Assembly (NCBI GenBank): GCA_003344405.1
Contig: NOWV01000004.1
Span: 868,001-932,000, forward strand
Length of the DNA stretch: 64,000 nt
Source: Trichoplax sp. H2
Lineage: Eukaryota; Placozoa; Uniplacotomia; Trichoplacea
Direction: 5' to 3'
Below the pieces are notes generated by a model that had not been told where the DNA came from, made no database searches, and was given only the letters and a program-made list of their open reading frames with translations. The position numbers were made by a program, and so were the translations under genes. Shown here in pieces: positions 13,263-27,791 of the stretch (position 1 is its first letter; every line of letters begins with the position of its first letter).

Positions 13263-16200
13263 TCTAAATATAGCACGCACTAAGCAAATTACTAAACGCA
13301 TTGGTATATTGTATATTTATGCAATCTATATTTATTACCTAAATTTAAGCTCTGCGTATGTTTACGCGGCTCCTAACGAGTGAAAGCTGCAATCGTTTTC
13401 TGATAGTACGCTAACTATCCTCCATGTACTGCAAATCAAATGACGAACTGTACCATCGTCTAAAATTTTCAAACAAACATACGACTCGTAATTACTGTTC
13501 GTTGTAGTTATAGTAATTAGTTGAAAATATATACAGGACCGATTTTAATTTATTTAATAAGTAAATGCCTGCCAAGATTAAAACTATCATCATCATTAAA
13601 TAAAACAAAATTCTATATTTCTCAAGTCTTTAAAAAATATAAGCATATATTTTCTATGCCATGCTACGAATTTCCTAATTTTTGCAGTAAGATCGCGGAC
13701 ATACGAGCATCCAATCGATCTTACAATTACTAATATCGAAAAAATTACAGGTATGACAACAACTTTATGAATTAAATTATAATAATAATGTAATCTTATT
13801 TAACCTTAAGTAGCGTAAATTTCCATAAAAATGTATAATTGAAAATTATGTACATTATTATAGAACTTAATAAGATGAATCCTGTGATGTAATTCGTATA
13901 TTATAAGTGCACTCTTTCAATTGTAATTATAACACCGATAAATAGAATGAGTGTATTATTTTATTTCAGTCAAAATTTAGAAGTATCTGATCATTCATTT
14001 ACTATTATATCCATAATCAAAATGAAAATAAAGAGTTATGATAATACGGTAATTGAATTTAGGTTGCAAATTGTAGAAACTTATAATTATTATATTATTG
14101 TCATAGGGGTTAAGAACTTTAATGTCACTGTCAGAAATCATACATTTTGATTTAACTCGTAAAGAAACATGCTATTCTTTCATGTAAACCATATTAGTAA
14201 GGTAATGTTCCAGACACTCGAATATTTCAATTGCACCTGTACACTCACGCGAACGACTATTGATATAAAATGCTATAATTACCGTAGAAGTCAAGATGAA
14301 TGTTTATTCCACTGTACCTAATAACTTTGACTAGTGAATTGGTATTTATTAGAACGCAAAATGCAATGTAAGAGGTTAAGAAAATACCATATATGATACT
14401 GTAGCAATGCTAATCATATTTTATAAAATTAAATAAGCTGCAACAACCAATTTCGGCTGCTGACCAAGTAAGACTCAGGCAAAGTATGTCAATATAACTG
14501 CATAAATTACTGTTGCTTACTCTAATGTAATCAGTTATTCTTGAAATGCCTATTTCTTTGTCCGACATTTAAAAACCCAGAAATCTCTGCCGAAATTAAC
14601 ATTCCTCCCACTTTTTCGTTCGCTAATATAATAAACCCAAGGAATTTAAATATTCTAATGAATGAAGTCTCACGTTCCCGAACATGACTCTTTATTCTAT
14701 ATTCTTAATTTCATGTATAAATATATGTAAAGTTGCTTACAAGTTTAACACCCTTTAATAAATAAATGATAACCTAACCCCAAGCTACCTAAATATAAAT
14801 AAGTAACTGACTTATTATGAGTTATCTATATTATATCCTACAAGGCCTAGTTGCTCATAAGGTTTCCTAATTTCTTGCAATATTAAATTCTTAGCAGATT
14901 GAAGTTTAAGTAATTTTTAATTTAAAACCGTGATTAGTATTGTATTGTAAATATCGCTCAAGTAACTTCAAATTATTATAGCTAAGAGTAAAACCTAAAC
15001 ATTATAATATTAAACTCATAATAACTCTAAATGAGCTAAAAACGTGACTAGAAAGATTAATAGCCCATTAGTCATTAGTCATGCCATAAGCAATTTCTTA
15101 TAAGTGGCATCTCTGAATTTACTGTCGGCATCTTTGTTATTACTCATTTATTAACATTAAATACTATGTACTATAGTACATAGCAGTGACATCATAGTAT
15201 CAAAGTTTCTACCACCGCAGATATGCAAAGTTATCGTGGATTTAAATTCCAGTGCTGTCCGTATCGCTCTGCCTAAATGAATACATTTAAGTGCTCACTA
15301 CTTAATTATTATTACCTTTATCATCATTAATTGTCAAAATATGAAATTCTTAATAAATTAAAGAACTGTACTCATTAACAATTCTTGAAATTTTTTACCT
15401 TTATCCCGATTTACCTATTGCGCGCCAATAATTAATTAAAACGTTCATTTAGAAATATCATATTCACAGTTGCGGAAAGGTAAATTCTCTCTGATCGTAT
15501 TACTAAAAATACATGTTATTATGCTGCTATTTGATTAACGAAACCGTTAAGGTTATAGTTTGCTATTATCTGAATTTATGAAATTATCTTCAATGTACAA
15601 TTAATAAAAATGAAAGTTCACGGCATAATTCTTTACAACATTAATTAATATATCTATACACCGACAATACTAAATTCGATCATAATAAATTTATCTTCTC
15701 ATATTAAATATTTAATCCAAATTATAACTTAAAAATCGATATCGGATAAAATTATTAATACTGAACGGTAGCAATTTTTCAACGTAGATGAAAACAATCC
15801 CGACAAGTATCGTGCACCTATTCTATAGATTATACGACTACTCGCTATGCTCTTATCATATAATCAGACGGCAAAGCATTTGTATTAAAAATAAACTTTT
15901 ATGATACTTATCAGTTGCGATTTCGTTACATACCTCGTCATAAATCTAGTAATCTAAATTAGATATTGCCGCTTTTTCACTAGTATTCTTACTAAGAAAT
16001 CAATTCTAGAGGATTACGACGGTTTGGCCGTTTCTGACTGAATCATGTCAATTTTTAGAAATTGAATATATCTACACTACACGATATATTAGAAATTTCG
16101 ATTTCATTTCTCATCAGTTTGGTAATTATACACAGTACATGTAAACCTTTGGCATAAGCAATATAATTTCAAAATATCCATTAAATAAATAATCAGTATA

Positions 16201-18878
16201 TATGTACGTCACATTTACACGTACATTATCCATTTTTAGTACGCTTACATAGCAGATCCTTATACTTTTATCGGTAAGGCATAAACTACATTGGTCCTGC
16301 ATGCCTTGATCATTAACCATTACCTAATAATAGTTAAAGGCAGTTTTCCATACAAGATAATAGTCAGTCGTTCATAAACAAGGAAATATCATCAAACATT
16401 TATGACACACGAGTATAGTCAAATTACTCATTATAATAATTAACTTCTAGATACCAATTAAATTACCCCCATTTATGTTACTATCATAGATTAGAACTAA
16501 CATTTTTCCTATTTACAAGACACAACATTAATACTTTAGATAACACAGACCTATAGAGGAGATTTAATTTAATAATTCAAACGTTAAATTTATCGATGAT
16601 GAATTTTGTAGCAATGCTTTTGGGGTTATATGCTAATAAATTTCTGTTAAGCTATTACAAACAATAGAATCTTTAATAGTTCCTCTAAACGGCCAGTATT
16701 ACTGATCTTTGAAGTAAAGTTTATTTCTATGTGATTAGAGAGTAAATCGGTATAATCAAATATGCAAGTGCCATATTAATATCATCTATAATGATAACGT
16801 GACAATGGTAACGAATAGCAGTGATATCCAATTCGTAACAATGACCGTCTTAGAATTAAATAATATCCACAATCAGAATAAGATGGCAACACGAGAGGCA
16901 GAAGGGCATGCACTGACAGTATGACTACTATCTCAAAATAGGCACCCTATAAATAAGTCGATTTAAATCAAGCATTAAAAAATAGTTCGGACATCAATAA
17001 ACAACCGAAAAGGCCTGGGCATGATATTAGATGTTCCTTTACAACGCCATAATAAGGAACAAAACAAAGATAAGCGCATTGTGTTAAGATAATATATATG
17101 TGATTTTTAATTAATTCACAAAGTCATAGTTTTAATCAAGATTAGAGATCAATACATTTTAACATTTTAAGCAATGTGTTCGCACTGTGTATTACAGTCC
17201 TACCGGCTTTAGTTCTAAAATAACAGCCTAAACGAAAACCAGTTTAAAAATAGCTCTCATAAGAATACAATAAACAAATTCTTTAATAAGACATAGATTA
17301 TTTGTTATTGCTATAGCCAAAAATCGGGACAACATTTAAAATATCTGAAATAAAGAATATTAATCAACAGATGCTTCATTAGTATATTACTATAATTTAT
17401 GCGTATTCCAATGATCAGTATCGATTAAGATATAGTGACTCATTTTGATTAAAGTTACAAACTAACATTAAAAATTTTCTTTTTATCACTTCAGTAGAAT
17501 AAGGAATAATGAATACTTTTGCACGATATATTTATATTTTTCTCTCTTCTTCTCAGTCCTATCGCTACAATACCTTTCTTAGTTACATTTTCTACTATCT
17601 ACGGTAAAATTAATCAAGATAATTTTAAGATCAAAAATCCATATAAATCATCGTCTATAGACAATAATTATTGCCAAGTATTATTTGGATGTCATGATAC
17701 TTACCGTACTAATATAAACTAAATAATGCTTACCTTATACTTAGCTATTACTTAATGTTGTCTATTAAAAAATTAATAAAACTTTAAAAGAATTTATTGA
17801 GATTATCAAGTATTGTAATAAATGATACCCCATGCAATTTTAAAATAGAAATCTAAATATAAGGGAAGGGGAAAATTATCTATAGTAAAAGAAATGACGA
17901 AAAAGGATGGAAGACCATTTTATGCCTTCCCAAATAACCGAATCTTCAATAGATAAGGTCAAAATATAAACTCTTTTTAACAAAATTCTAGGATGTTCAA
18001 CCATGATCTTCATTCAACCTGAACCCTTTAAAATCAGTCATAGAAATAGCCATCAATAATTATAATAACATCAATGGCTAAAAGTTTTGTAATTGACTGA
18101 CTTAAAATTCTGAAGTGATATTCTGTGTCTAATCTAGATAGGTGACGAAAATGACACCTAAATACTCTAAATTGCATTAGTATTAGCTATATAACAAATG
18201 TCTGCAGCCCAGCCACGATAATTATCAATCAAAGTTAAAATTAGCGTTTGATGACGCAACCTATTTCAAAAATAACAATCCACTATGCTGTGGAAACCAA
18301 TTGTGATTTTAAGTACTGTAAAATTATTTCCAGTTATTGAAATTTAATTAGTCTACTCAATGTCGTTCTCTTAATAGAGTAGAGAGACAGGTAGAAAAGA
18401 AGGATTGGATCAAAGGACTAATATATACCAACTAGATAGTTACGTCAACGCCGGCTATGTTTTGTATTATACTTGACAATAAACCGATTGAATTTTTTTC
18501 CTTTGATAATCCGCTATTACATCAATGGCATCAAGCCCCCTGATGAATATGATATGATAAGTATAAATACTGGTAGTTTACATTTTATTTCATTATCGTC
18601 GATTTAGTTCATCATCATCGCACGCCGCTGAAATTGCAAGACTGCCAGACCATAGCCTACTTGAGTCAGAGAAAAACTTATTTTATTTATCTTTCGGTCA
18701 CAAATTATATTAGAAGTATCATACGCGTATTTAAAGATTAGTCTTTATATTCCATTCTATACTGAAATTCACATCTACTTAAAAGAGATTTGCTCGAATT
18801 AATTACGATATTATCGAACTATACGTTACTCGGTCTCAATTGTAAACCACGTCTTATAAGTCTTAAGATTATCACAAC
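13263..18878. other. Gene-poor intergenic region
   Basis: About 5.6 kb, very AT-rich, between the divergently transcribed TET and Wnt genes. Open frames are short and resemble no family I know. It contains a perfect 20-bp palindrome at 15164-15183 but no dense GTAC cluster. It could hold regulatory DNA for Wnt; nothing in the sequence proves that. Confidence 0.5.
15164..15183. repeat. Perfect 20-bp palindrome
   Basis: ctatgtacta followed directly by its reverse complement tagtacatag, with no spacer. It has the same GTAC core as the promoter clusters but stands alone. Confidence 0.8.
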
Positions 18879-21800
18879 ATGATACCGTTCAAAATGATCT
18901 TATTACCTTTTCTTTTGGTTATGGTAACCTTATTCCAACTCGCCGATAAATCCAATGCCAACGTTACTCAAAGGTTGTAATTGACTGCTCATAACTTTTA
19001 ATTAAATAGAACACTTTTTCGTATTAGAAGTGCACGAATAAGTAACTATCTAGTCTACTTTTTATTGTTGTTCATATTTACAGCATAATCATGTAAAGAG
19101 TAATAAGTTCATTTGATAAAAGTTTAAAATGTTTGTAATATAATCGTCTATGACATTTAGCCGTAGTCGTTCAAAGACTATAACCAATTACAAATTTAAA
19201 ACATCTTCACTTTTGAACGCTCATCTCTCACCTTCTAATCAAAACTATTCCCCGTACTCTAGATATAACAGCCTATTTCTAATTTATTACATCATATTAA
19301 TTAAATTTTTAAAATATTTATCACTATTAGACTATGGACTCAATCAAATAGCACCGCTTCATTTTATAAATATGTTGGAAATAAGCTACTTAAAGAGCTA
19401 AAATTTGAAGGCCAAGTAAGATCATTTATTCATGAGAATAATATCGTAGTAATGTACATACATTAATATATTAACTTATAATGTAGAAGCTCACTCATAC
19501 AATACGGCTATCGTTAATCTTATGACTTTTCATTTTCAATTGCACATCGTGTATTATTACTTAATTTTTGTTCTTTACTAATAACTTATAGTCAGAAATG
19601 AGAAGCGTAGTAAGAGAGTACTTTGAAATGTATTTATAAACAATCTATATAATTCTAGCTGATATCATCTCTTCTAAGGACAGTTATTTCAATCTTTTAA
19701 TCTACACGCTAATCTGATACTTTTTCCGCGGCCCTATAATTCAAATACTGTAAAAGTTTAATTAGCAATCGGAGCATAAATGATTGCAACTTTATCGTAG
19801 TTTAAAAATTTTAATTTTTTGTTATAAAATTAATTATAATTATTGATTAAATTGATTAGTACATCATTTTTTATAAATAGATATCATGTACAGCAAAAAA
19901 ACTGCTAGATGCACGCCGTAGATTATAACATCAGCCTTATAACTTTATTTTTTTACTCCTTAAAGAAATATCAACCGAATCAAATCTTGAAAATTAGAGA
20001 AATTGCACTTAGAGCTATATATGACGCTAGCAAAGTATGCAAAGAAATCTTTCGATATGAACGTTGGAACTGTTCAGATTTTGAAGATAATTTATTCGAC
20101 TATGGAAAGAACACACTAGGTATGGATACTTATAACGAAAGATTTATATTAATTTTATCTCTTATTTATCTCTCATCATGTATGCGTTCTAAATGATGAT
20201 TTAGAAAGTTAGCAGTTAATTTACATTGAGTTATAAACGAAAATAACTTTTCATCCTAATGCAATAATAACAAAAACTGGATATCGGACGATATAGATTA
20301 ATTTTCCTATTTTTATTCTTCCTCATTCTTTCAATTTTTGTTAACACACGTACCTATATATCCTTCAACAACTAACAAAATACGGCAGTAAATTACAAAA
20401 ATTACGTGATTTACTGACTAGGTCGTATTGATTTTCAAAAAAGTTTATTATTCCAAGCTATGCTATATAACAACTTAATAATCCAGACAATATTTCTTTT
20501 CTTTTTATTTCCCTATCACATTTTTCTTTATTGTCATTCTAGATTAGAATAGGTAAGACGTAGAATAATAATGAGTAGGCTTCAGTTTGTAGGATTTATT
20601 AATTTCTTCACTAGTGAGTGCTATGACTATTGTCGATTTACAAAATGATTATTCATATACGTATGAACTACCTTATGCAATATTATCACAAATAATTACC
20701 CATTTTCGTCATAAATAAAAGTAAAGTAGATTTCCATCGAAACTACAAGGATAAATCAATAATAGATAAAGAATAACAGTCGTATATTTTACGGTTGATC
20801 AACGTATTTTTCTCCAGGAAGGAGGAAAAAGATTGTATCTTCACAAACAACATAATAGTTGTTTTCTGTTATTTACATCGCAATGCTTCCCAGTAGGTAT
20901 TACGCATAATGAACATTTTAAAGCTATAATCTTTTAAAATTTAAAGCTTTTACCACTCAATTATTTGATTTTTTAAGTCCAATAACGATCATCATGGCCT
21001 TTTGTACCAAATTCCGAATAATGAGAATTTTATTTGCGTTAGTACTTGTCAAATTTAGTTTATCGAATACATCACTATATAAAGCGAAGTAAAATAATAA
21101 TACTACCTTAACTAATCTCATGATGCAATTTCTTATGTTCTACAAGAAAAATCGTGTTACGTTGTCTGCCATAGCTAACGTAATGCTTTCCATATTTAGA
21201 TAAAGTAAGAACTATAATAAATTTATCATAAAAGTAGAGTATACTTTAAATCAATTATTATCTATCCTGTGATATAATTCTAACTTAGTGATGGGGCTTT
21301 ATTGGCAGGATATCCTACTTAGCCATTACTTTTCAATATATAGTAACGAGGATATTTACTATCTCTGATAATATGTTAAAGTATAAACCGAATCAATATC
21401 ATTTAGCGTATTGTAAGATCCATATTATTTTTAGCAATGAACTTTTACAATAAGTAATTCCTCGATTGCGTTCATTTGGGAATCCTAACAATTCTATATT
21501 TTTTAATCCATCTATCGTGATGTAATCGCGTAGTTTGGAGCTATAATTCCATGTTATTATTGTTCTTGAACATGAATATATTTTATATAGATAGAGGTCA
21601 TTTTATGTTCGCTAATTCAATTGTAAAATGAAATTTTTCTATATATGCATTTTTAGTCTGCATTTGTTTTAGAAGAACTATCTTACTTTAGCAAAGCTTG
21701 TATTATTAAAGTAGAAATATAATTAAGCACACCCATGATCAGTTACTGTCTCTAGCCAGCTTAATTTCGTATACACTAGTGAGATGAAATAATGCTGTAT

Positions 21801-24800
21801 TAATTTGGTATATATGATTACCAATTAATCCATATAAACAATGAAAGCGTTGTAATTATAAAACACCTTTATCGAAATAGATCATAAAAAGAGATAAAAT
21901 GTCATTTTTACTCAGAGACAAAATTTGTACCTTGAACTCTATTGATAGATTGGCGTATAATAGAAAATTTACGGGAAAATAGTTTTTTGTACTCTTAGTC
22001 TGTTGATCTGATTGGTATCGACCAATATGAACTGTCACCTTCACATTAATTTATTTTATAATAACGATGAAACGTTCATATTTTTCGATCTCTTTCTTTT
22101 ACTAAAAAATTCTAGGATTAAGTCGATCGCTATAGTTATCATAGTAATCGTTCATCGAATTGTCTTTTATCAGCAGTAGGATACTGTAGTAGCTTAGATA
22201 GATTCATTCCCTATCACATAATTGTTTTTTTAATCAATGATGATAACAGAAGACATAGGGATATAACTTACATAGACTTTATTCCATTTTCACAGATGTT
22301 CTTATAAGTAAGACGATATATATACAGTGCTTTTCTTCATTCACATTTTTATACCGATGAAATTAGCTTTAAACAAATTCGATAATAATGCAGCTGTATT
22401 CAAAAGTATATTATTCGATTATGCAAGGCCAACTTAAATATATACATGAAGTTGTATTCTATATTGATAACTTTAATTGTATTTATTACAAAATAACAAT
22501 GAATTCTTAGAAATAGTCACTAGGGTTTCCATTATTGCAAGATTTTCTTCGAATTTAATCGTCTAGACGATAATAGTACGTCGCCACGCCATTCAATACC
22601 GCTCTTAGGGTTTAAATAGTGTTTCATAATTATAATACTGTTTGACTCGGTATAAATGATAATACCTTGCCTAGATAGTAATATTTGGGTGAATCATAAT
22701 TGACGCCACGTTATAAGATTTAAAAGTGAATGTAAAGTTTGCCTTAATCTTGTTTACAACTGCGATCTAAGAATACACTCGTACGTTTCTAACCTATCGC
22801 TCCAAAAATAAAATAGTCTGCTATCCAAATTGACAGATTTGATATCGAATTATTAGTTACGAACATCATATGAGCAAAACGGTGATTTGATAGTAATCTA
22901 TGAAGTAAGAAATGTAAGAGATTGCGGCAACCATGTGAATTACTGTGTTATCAATGATGCCATTGTGCAAAGAATTTATTTGACATCGTAGAGTTGAATA
23001 GCTAAAACGAGAAATTAGTTATAAATAAATATTATAATTTATCATCATAACTTAGCATCTCTTTTAATAGTATGATATCTAGAATGTAGATGTACACAAC
23101 AATAAATCTGAACATAAAAGAATAATTGTTTAAATTTAAGTACTTCTCAGTATGTTCCAAATTTAAATATGAATATAAATTCAATATGGCTTAATTTTAT
23201 TTCTCTCTTTTTAACTTATTTACCTCAAATGAAACGCTTTTATTACGTGAAAAATAAAGCCAATCGTGAGAATGCTGTAACGTATGCTTTCACATCATCA
23301 ATTATGATGCATGCCTTTATGAAAGAGTGCATCGGTAAACGTTTGGAGTGTACTTGTGATACCAAACCAGTTGGGCCTAAAAGCAATGTCACGAGTTGGA
23401 AAGCTTTATGTGTATCTCATTATACTTATAGTATTAACCTAACCAAACTCATTTTGGATAAATCTTTTGAAAACAGTAAAGATTCAAGAGCGCTTATGAA
23501 TCATCATAATCTTCGGGCTGGTAGAATAGTAAGTACTGTGATTACTATTAACGTTACCCATAATAAGTGAGGATATATCTGCAATTAATAATACTTCATC
23601 GGCTAATATATAACGTAAGGCTTCACTTTTATATATTACATTCGTCATCTTAATATTTCGACAAAATATTGGCTTAGTCACGCTAATTTCTAGCACAATT
23701 TGTATTTACGGCTTGCAGTAACTTATCGAACAACGTAAGAATCATGATACTGAATGTTAGTAGAGAAGTTAATTATGTAAGGATTCTATCCAACTTTGTT
23801 AATTTCGGGCTAACGAGAATTGAATCAATCTCATGGCATGCAGTGTATCCAAATACTGCTTAGAAAAGTTGCTTGTGATCGAACACTAGATTTATGAGTA
23901 ATTTATAGCTTGAGGATACGACTGGCGGCACTGTCCATTTAGTTTACAGTAAGAGTTTAGCATTAAATTATATAAATATGTATAGAGATAGAGAAAAAGG
24001 AATGTATATATACAATTATACCATAAAAAATGATTCATTTCGTTTAGAAAGTGATCTTTGAAGTTCATGTTGATTCGATATATGCGAATACCGGTATTTA
24101 CATTTATTAATCGATATTATTGATGTAGATATAGATAAATTCGAAAGATTTTCTGCAAATATGCTAAAACATATGTATTCAACTTTTCTGACTAGTTATA
24201 GTAAATACCATAATCAGATCAAGCCAACGCAATTTGATTATTGTCATTATTACCAAATACATACAGTACATTGTTTATACTGTAGTTATATCAAAAAATT
24301 TAGTGTTCCTTGTTTGAATAGGTAAAATCTATTTTGAAGGTCTCTTAAAAATATGGATCTCCATTTTTGTGCTGTCTCGACCTTCAATAATATGCTAAAT
24401 GTAGTTAATAATCATAAATTTCACTCCTTTACATGCATTTAAGTATTTTAAAATTTATTTGTAGTATCCTAGTATAATAGCTACATTGTTGTACAGTGAT
24501 TGGTTATACATTAGCAATTGTGTATCTGAAAGTAACCTTTGATAAACTTTTGGTTAAATTGTTCTAATAAATAACTTATCTAGAATGTTATCATCTTTAA
24601 TTTAAATTAAAATCATTTTACATTAATAAGTTACCTTACTTTATATAAGGAGAACTGCTATTTGCAATTTAACATTCTAGTTAATCACTCTTATGATTGT
24701 AGCATTTATATTATTATGATTGAGTATGTAAATTTATTACGGTATATAGTTCTGTTTCTCAGTTAAAGAGATTTTGGATCCATTTTCAGAGATAGATGTG

Positions 24801-25528
24801 TCACATTTTTGTTGCCGCAGTAAAACAAAAAAAATGAGGGCTAAAAATTGTCTTCGGATTTGTTAGCCGTTTCTTAATTGACTAAATTGTACTATAAAAT
24901 TAGTAACCTATAGATATTGAGAATTTAGTCAATTTTCTGAATATTTATGGAATAACGAAAGTACTATTTACAGTTATGAGTAATAATACGTTAATGCTGT
25001 TAATCCTTTTTATAGGCAGTTAAAAGAACATTATATAATGAATGTACTTGTCATGGAACAAGTGGTAGTTGCCAATTTAAAACATGTTGGCAGAGAGTTG
25101 CTTCTCCGTTAAGTATTGGTAACGAAATATATAAACAATATAAAGATGCTCGGTTAGTACAAGTCGTAAAAGATCAACTAATTAGAAAGAAATCAACTGC
25201 TAAATTGGATAATGCGGAAAAAGAATCAAAGCCTGTATCTGCAGGAAAATTAGTTTACTTGGAAAGATCTCCTAATTATTGTAATGCCACTATGCCTGAC
25301 GGTAGTATTTTAACGACTATTGGACGAAATTGTACTCGACAGGGTGAAAGTTTCAAAAGTTGTAGCCAGTTATGTTTGAAATGCGGCTATAAAGTTAAAA
25401 GTGTTACAGTGCCCAAGACAGTAAGATGCAATTGTATCTATAATCTGTTTCTTAAAAATACAGTGAATTGTGAATTATGTTTAAAAAATGTTACTCATAA
25501 TTGGTGCATACCTTCATCATTCGTTTAA
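18879..25528 (+). CDS. Divergent Wnt ligand
   Basis: Secreted Wnt-family signalling protein. Four exons fit: 18879-18973, 19935-20119, 23260-23528 and 25016-25528, 1062 nt or 353 aa, a normal Wnt length. Exon 1 encodes a hydrophobic signal peptide starting MIPFKMILLPFLL. Later blocks are ERWNCSDF (Wnt RRWNCS), NRENAVTYAFTSSIMMHAF (GTRE-AFVYAISSA), SKDSRALMNHHNLRAGR, AVKRTLYNECTCHGTSGSC and KTCWQ. Ser199 in CHGTSGSC is the position acylated by Porcupine in Wnt3a and is present. It has about 20 Cys against 22-24 usually; the early N-terminal Cys pair is missing, and the usual GCSDNI-YG region and the C-terminal HWCC-type run are altered. The subfamily is not assignable by eye. The acceptors at 19935 and 23260 were chosen by phase and have weak pyrimidine tracts. 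No dense GTAC cluster is visible upstream. Confidence 0.9.
20120..23259. other. Wnt intron 2 (3.1 kb)
   Basis: Large AT-rich intron between the WNCSDF exon and the SSIMMHAF exon. Open frames inside it are short and unrelated to Wnt. I see no nested gene. Confidence 0.5.
23529..25015. other. Wnt intron 3 (1.5 kb)
   Basis: AT-rich intron that starts with a strong GTAAGT donor directly after LRAGRI. Nothing recognisable is inside it. Confidence 0.5.
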
Positions 25529-27791
25529 AATAAATAATGCAAGTGTACTGAAGTCTATGCGAATAATATATATTCGTTTTAGGGCGAAAGTACTAAATAT
25601 TATATATCATTATGTACAACATAAATCATTAGGCTTGTAAGACAGGTAAAAAATGACGATGATTCAGTTGTATATTAAATAATATAAATTAAATTTCTCC
25701 GTCAAATAGTGAAACAGTGCTGGATGCTAAACACGTTAAGTAACTTACTCCAAAGATACTTATTATTATACCAGATCTCAAAGAGAATTTGGTAGTGCTG
25801 TGACATACTGCATAGATACTCATATGAGTAGATAAAAATTATTCTCTAATTATGACTACCCCTGCCTTAATTACCGTTTTTGCTGTATAGTTAAAACAAA
25901 ATATATATAAATATGTGATGTTGAGTGTTTAATTAATTGTTCTCATGAATGGACTATGATGCATGATAAATATCACCAGTGTTGCAAATGTTTTAATTAT
26001 TGTATATGATAAGTAATTATAATAGTTACTTAATTCGCAAATCGTAATGATTGCACCATAAGCTTTCGGTTGTTAAATATTATAATTATGACCGATACTG
26101 AAAAGGTATATTGTTGCTAGCTTAATAAAGATCGATGAATTAATCATGATATATCTGATTTGATGATGTAACCTTCGGCTATGAAATCGTAGAAAAACTT
26201 AATATCTTTCCAGCTAATTCTTATAAAATAGTACACCACTGTGAGACATCGTTATTAGTGATGTTAAAAGAAAGAAATTTTATAGTAGTCTATCTCTTCA
26301 GCTAATGCTAAAATTTTTTCTCATTGTCTGGTTAGAAATTTATTACCAGGAATTACAATAAATCCTATATTGTGTACGTAATTTTGTCCGAGAGTGCATT
26401 TTAATAGTTTTTCTGTTTACTTTTTAATCTTTAAGGTTTGAATACTCTAAATTACCTTTTATAGTACCAATAATATTGCGCGGGGCTTAATTAAGGGCAT
26501 GCGAGATGGACGGTTATGGCACTAAATTTAACAATATTCCTTGGAGAAGAATAATCAACCATTGAGATTATGGAGGGTAAAGTAATTTTAACCGTAAAAT
26601 TATAATACGAATACTAAAAATCGTTATTTAAAATTTAAGGGTCATTACCATACTATTTCTATTAAGTTGGATTTGTTAGCATTCAGAACGTTAAGCATTG
26701 AACATGGTCAATTTAAAATATTTTAGACAATAACAAAAAATATGGTGTTATTCTAAGGGTAACTTAGAAAAGAAAGGGCAACATCACAGAACCAAAATGT
26801 AACTATGTTTGAATGTTCTTTCTACAAGAGTTGGGGGTTTGCCTCTAAAAGATTTATTAAACTCTGACACGTATAGCAATTATTACAACTGCGCTTTATA
26901 CCTGTATTAATATACCCTTACGATATCAGAAAGATACAGCTAAACGAAAGCATAAATATCATTAGACAAATTTTATTCCAGCAGAAATAACTATCAATAA
27001 GCTCATAACCTATGCTTATTTACTTGAACCACTGTTACTAGTGGTATGTTGGCTAAATATTACATACGATAACAATTCTTAACAGTACATTATTCTTAAC
27101 TCTGTGCACACTCTAACAATATTCAACTATAAATAAAACAATAATAGTCACTATAAAATGTATAAACAATACCTTTGCAAACAGCTTTAAATTATATAAT
27201 TAGGATAAAGGTTTTAGTTACAAAGCCTAAAATTATGGAATATGGTTTAATATCGGTGTGATATTAAACGTATCGAAATCATACTCGCAAACATAGCTAA
27301 AAACTTAAAAATGCTAGGACTGCAGGAATAATACGTGTAACCTAACTTTTAAAATTAATATGACGCTTTATCTCTTCATGACAGGACTGCGATAACAACT
27401 ACTTGCAAAACGTCCCTTTCAACATTGCATGAGAATTCTGTAATACAGCAGACAAAAATTAAGTTTGGATAGCGATATGATATATATATATATATACGAG
27501 TATGTACACTATAATTACTTATCTCTAAATCACACGTTTCATAGATCTTAAAGCATAAGAAACATTTAGTATAAATCTAGAGCTAATTGGACAGTTTCTC
27601 TTTTTAAACACCTTATCAATAGCGTTTCATTACGTAAACTTCCAAGTATCATGGACAGGTTAAGATATCTACGCTGATGAATTTATCCGATATATTGTAG
27701 TAAAGCTAACTAGAAATCTGACTGGGATAGTAAATATCAATCTCAAATTTTAACTATTGCATAAATTAATTTTAGTTTATCATATCAAAGT
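25529..27791. other. Intergenic region between convergent Wnt and dynein LIC genes
   Basis: About 2.3 kb of AT-rich DNA with a (TA)n run at 27481-27496. It includes both 3' UTRs. No further coding exon is seen. Confidence 0.5.
27481..27496. repeat. (TA)8 microsatellite
   Basis: Uninterrupted TA dinucleotide run in intergenic DNA. Confidence 0.9.

Noticed and set aside
12980-13267. Open frame encoding Y-C-T-V-Q-rich peptide (and similar ones at 32690-32872, 35933-36484, 47988-48263, 52165-52392)
   Set aside because: These are translations of the GTAC-palindrome repeat, which lacks stops in several frames. Both strands give the same low-complexity peptide.
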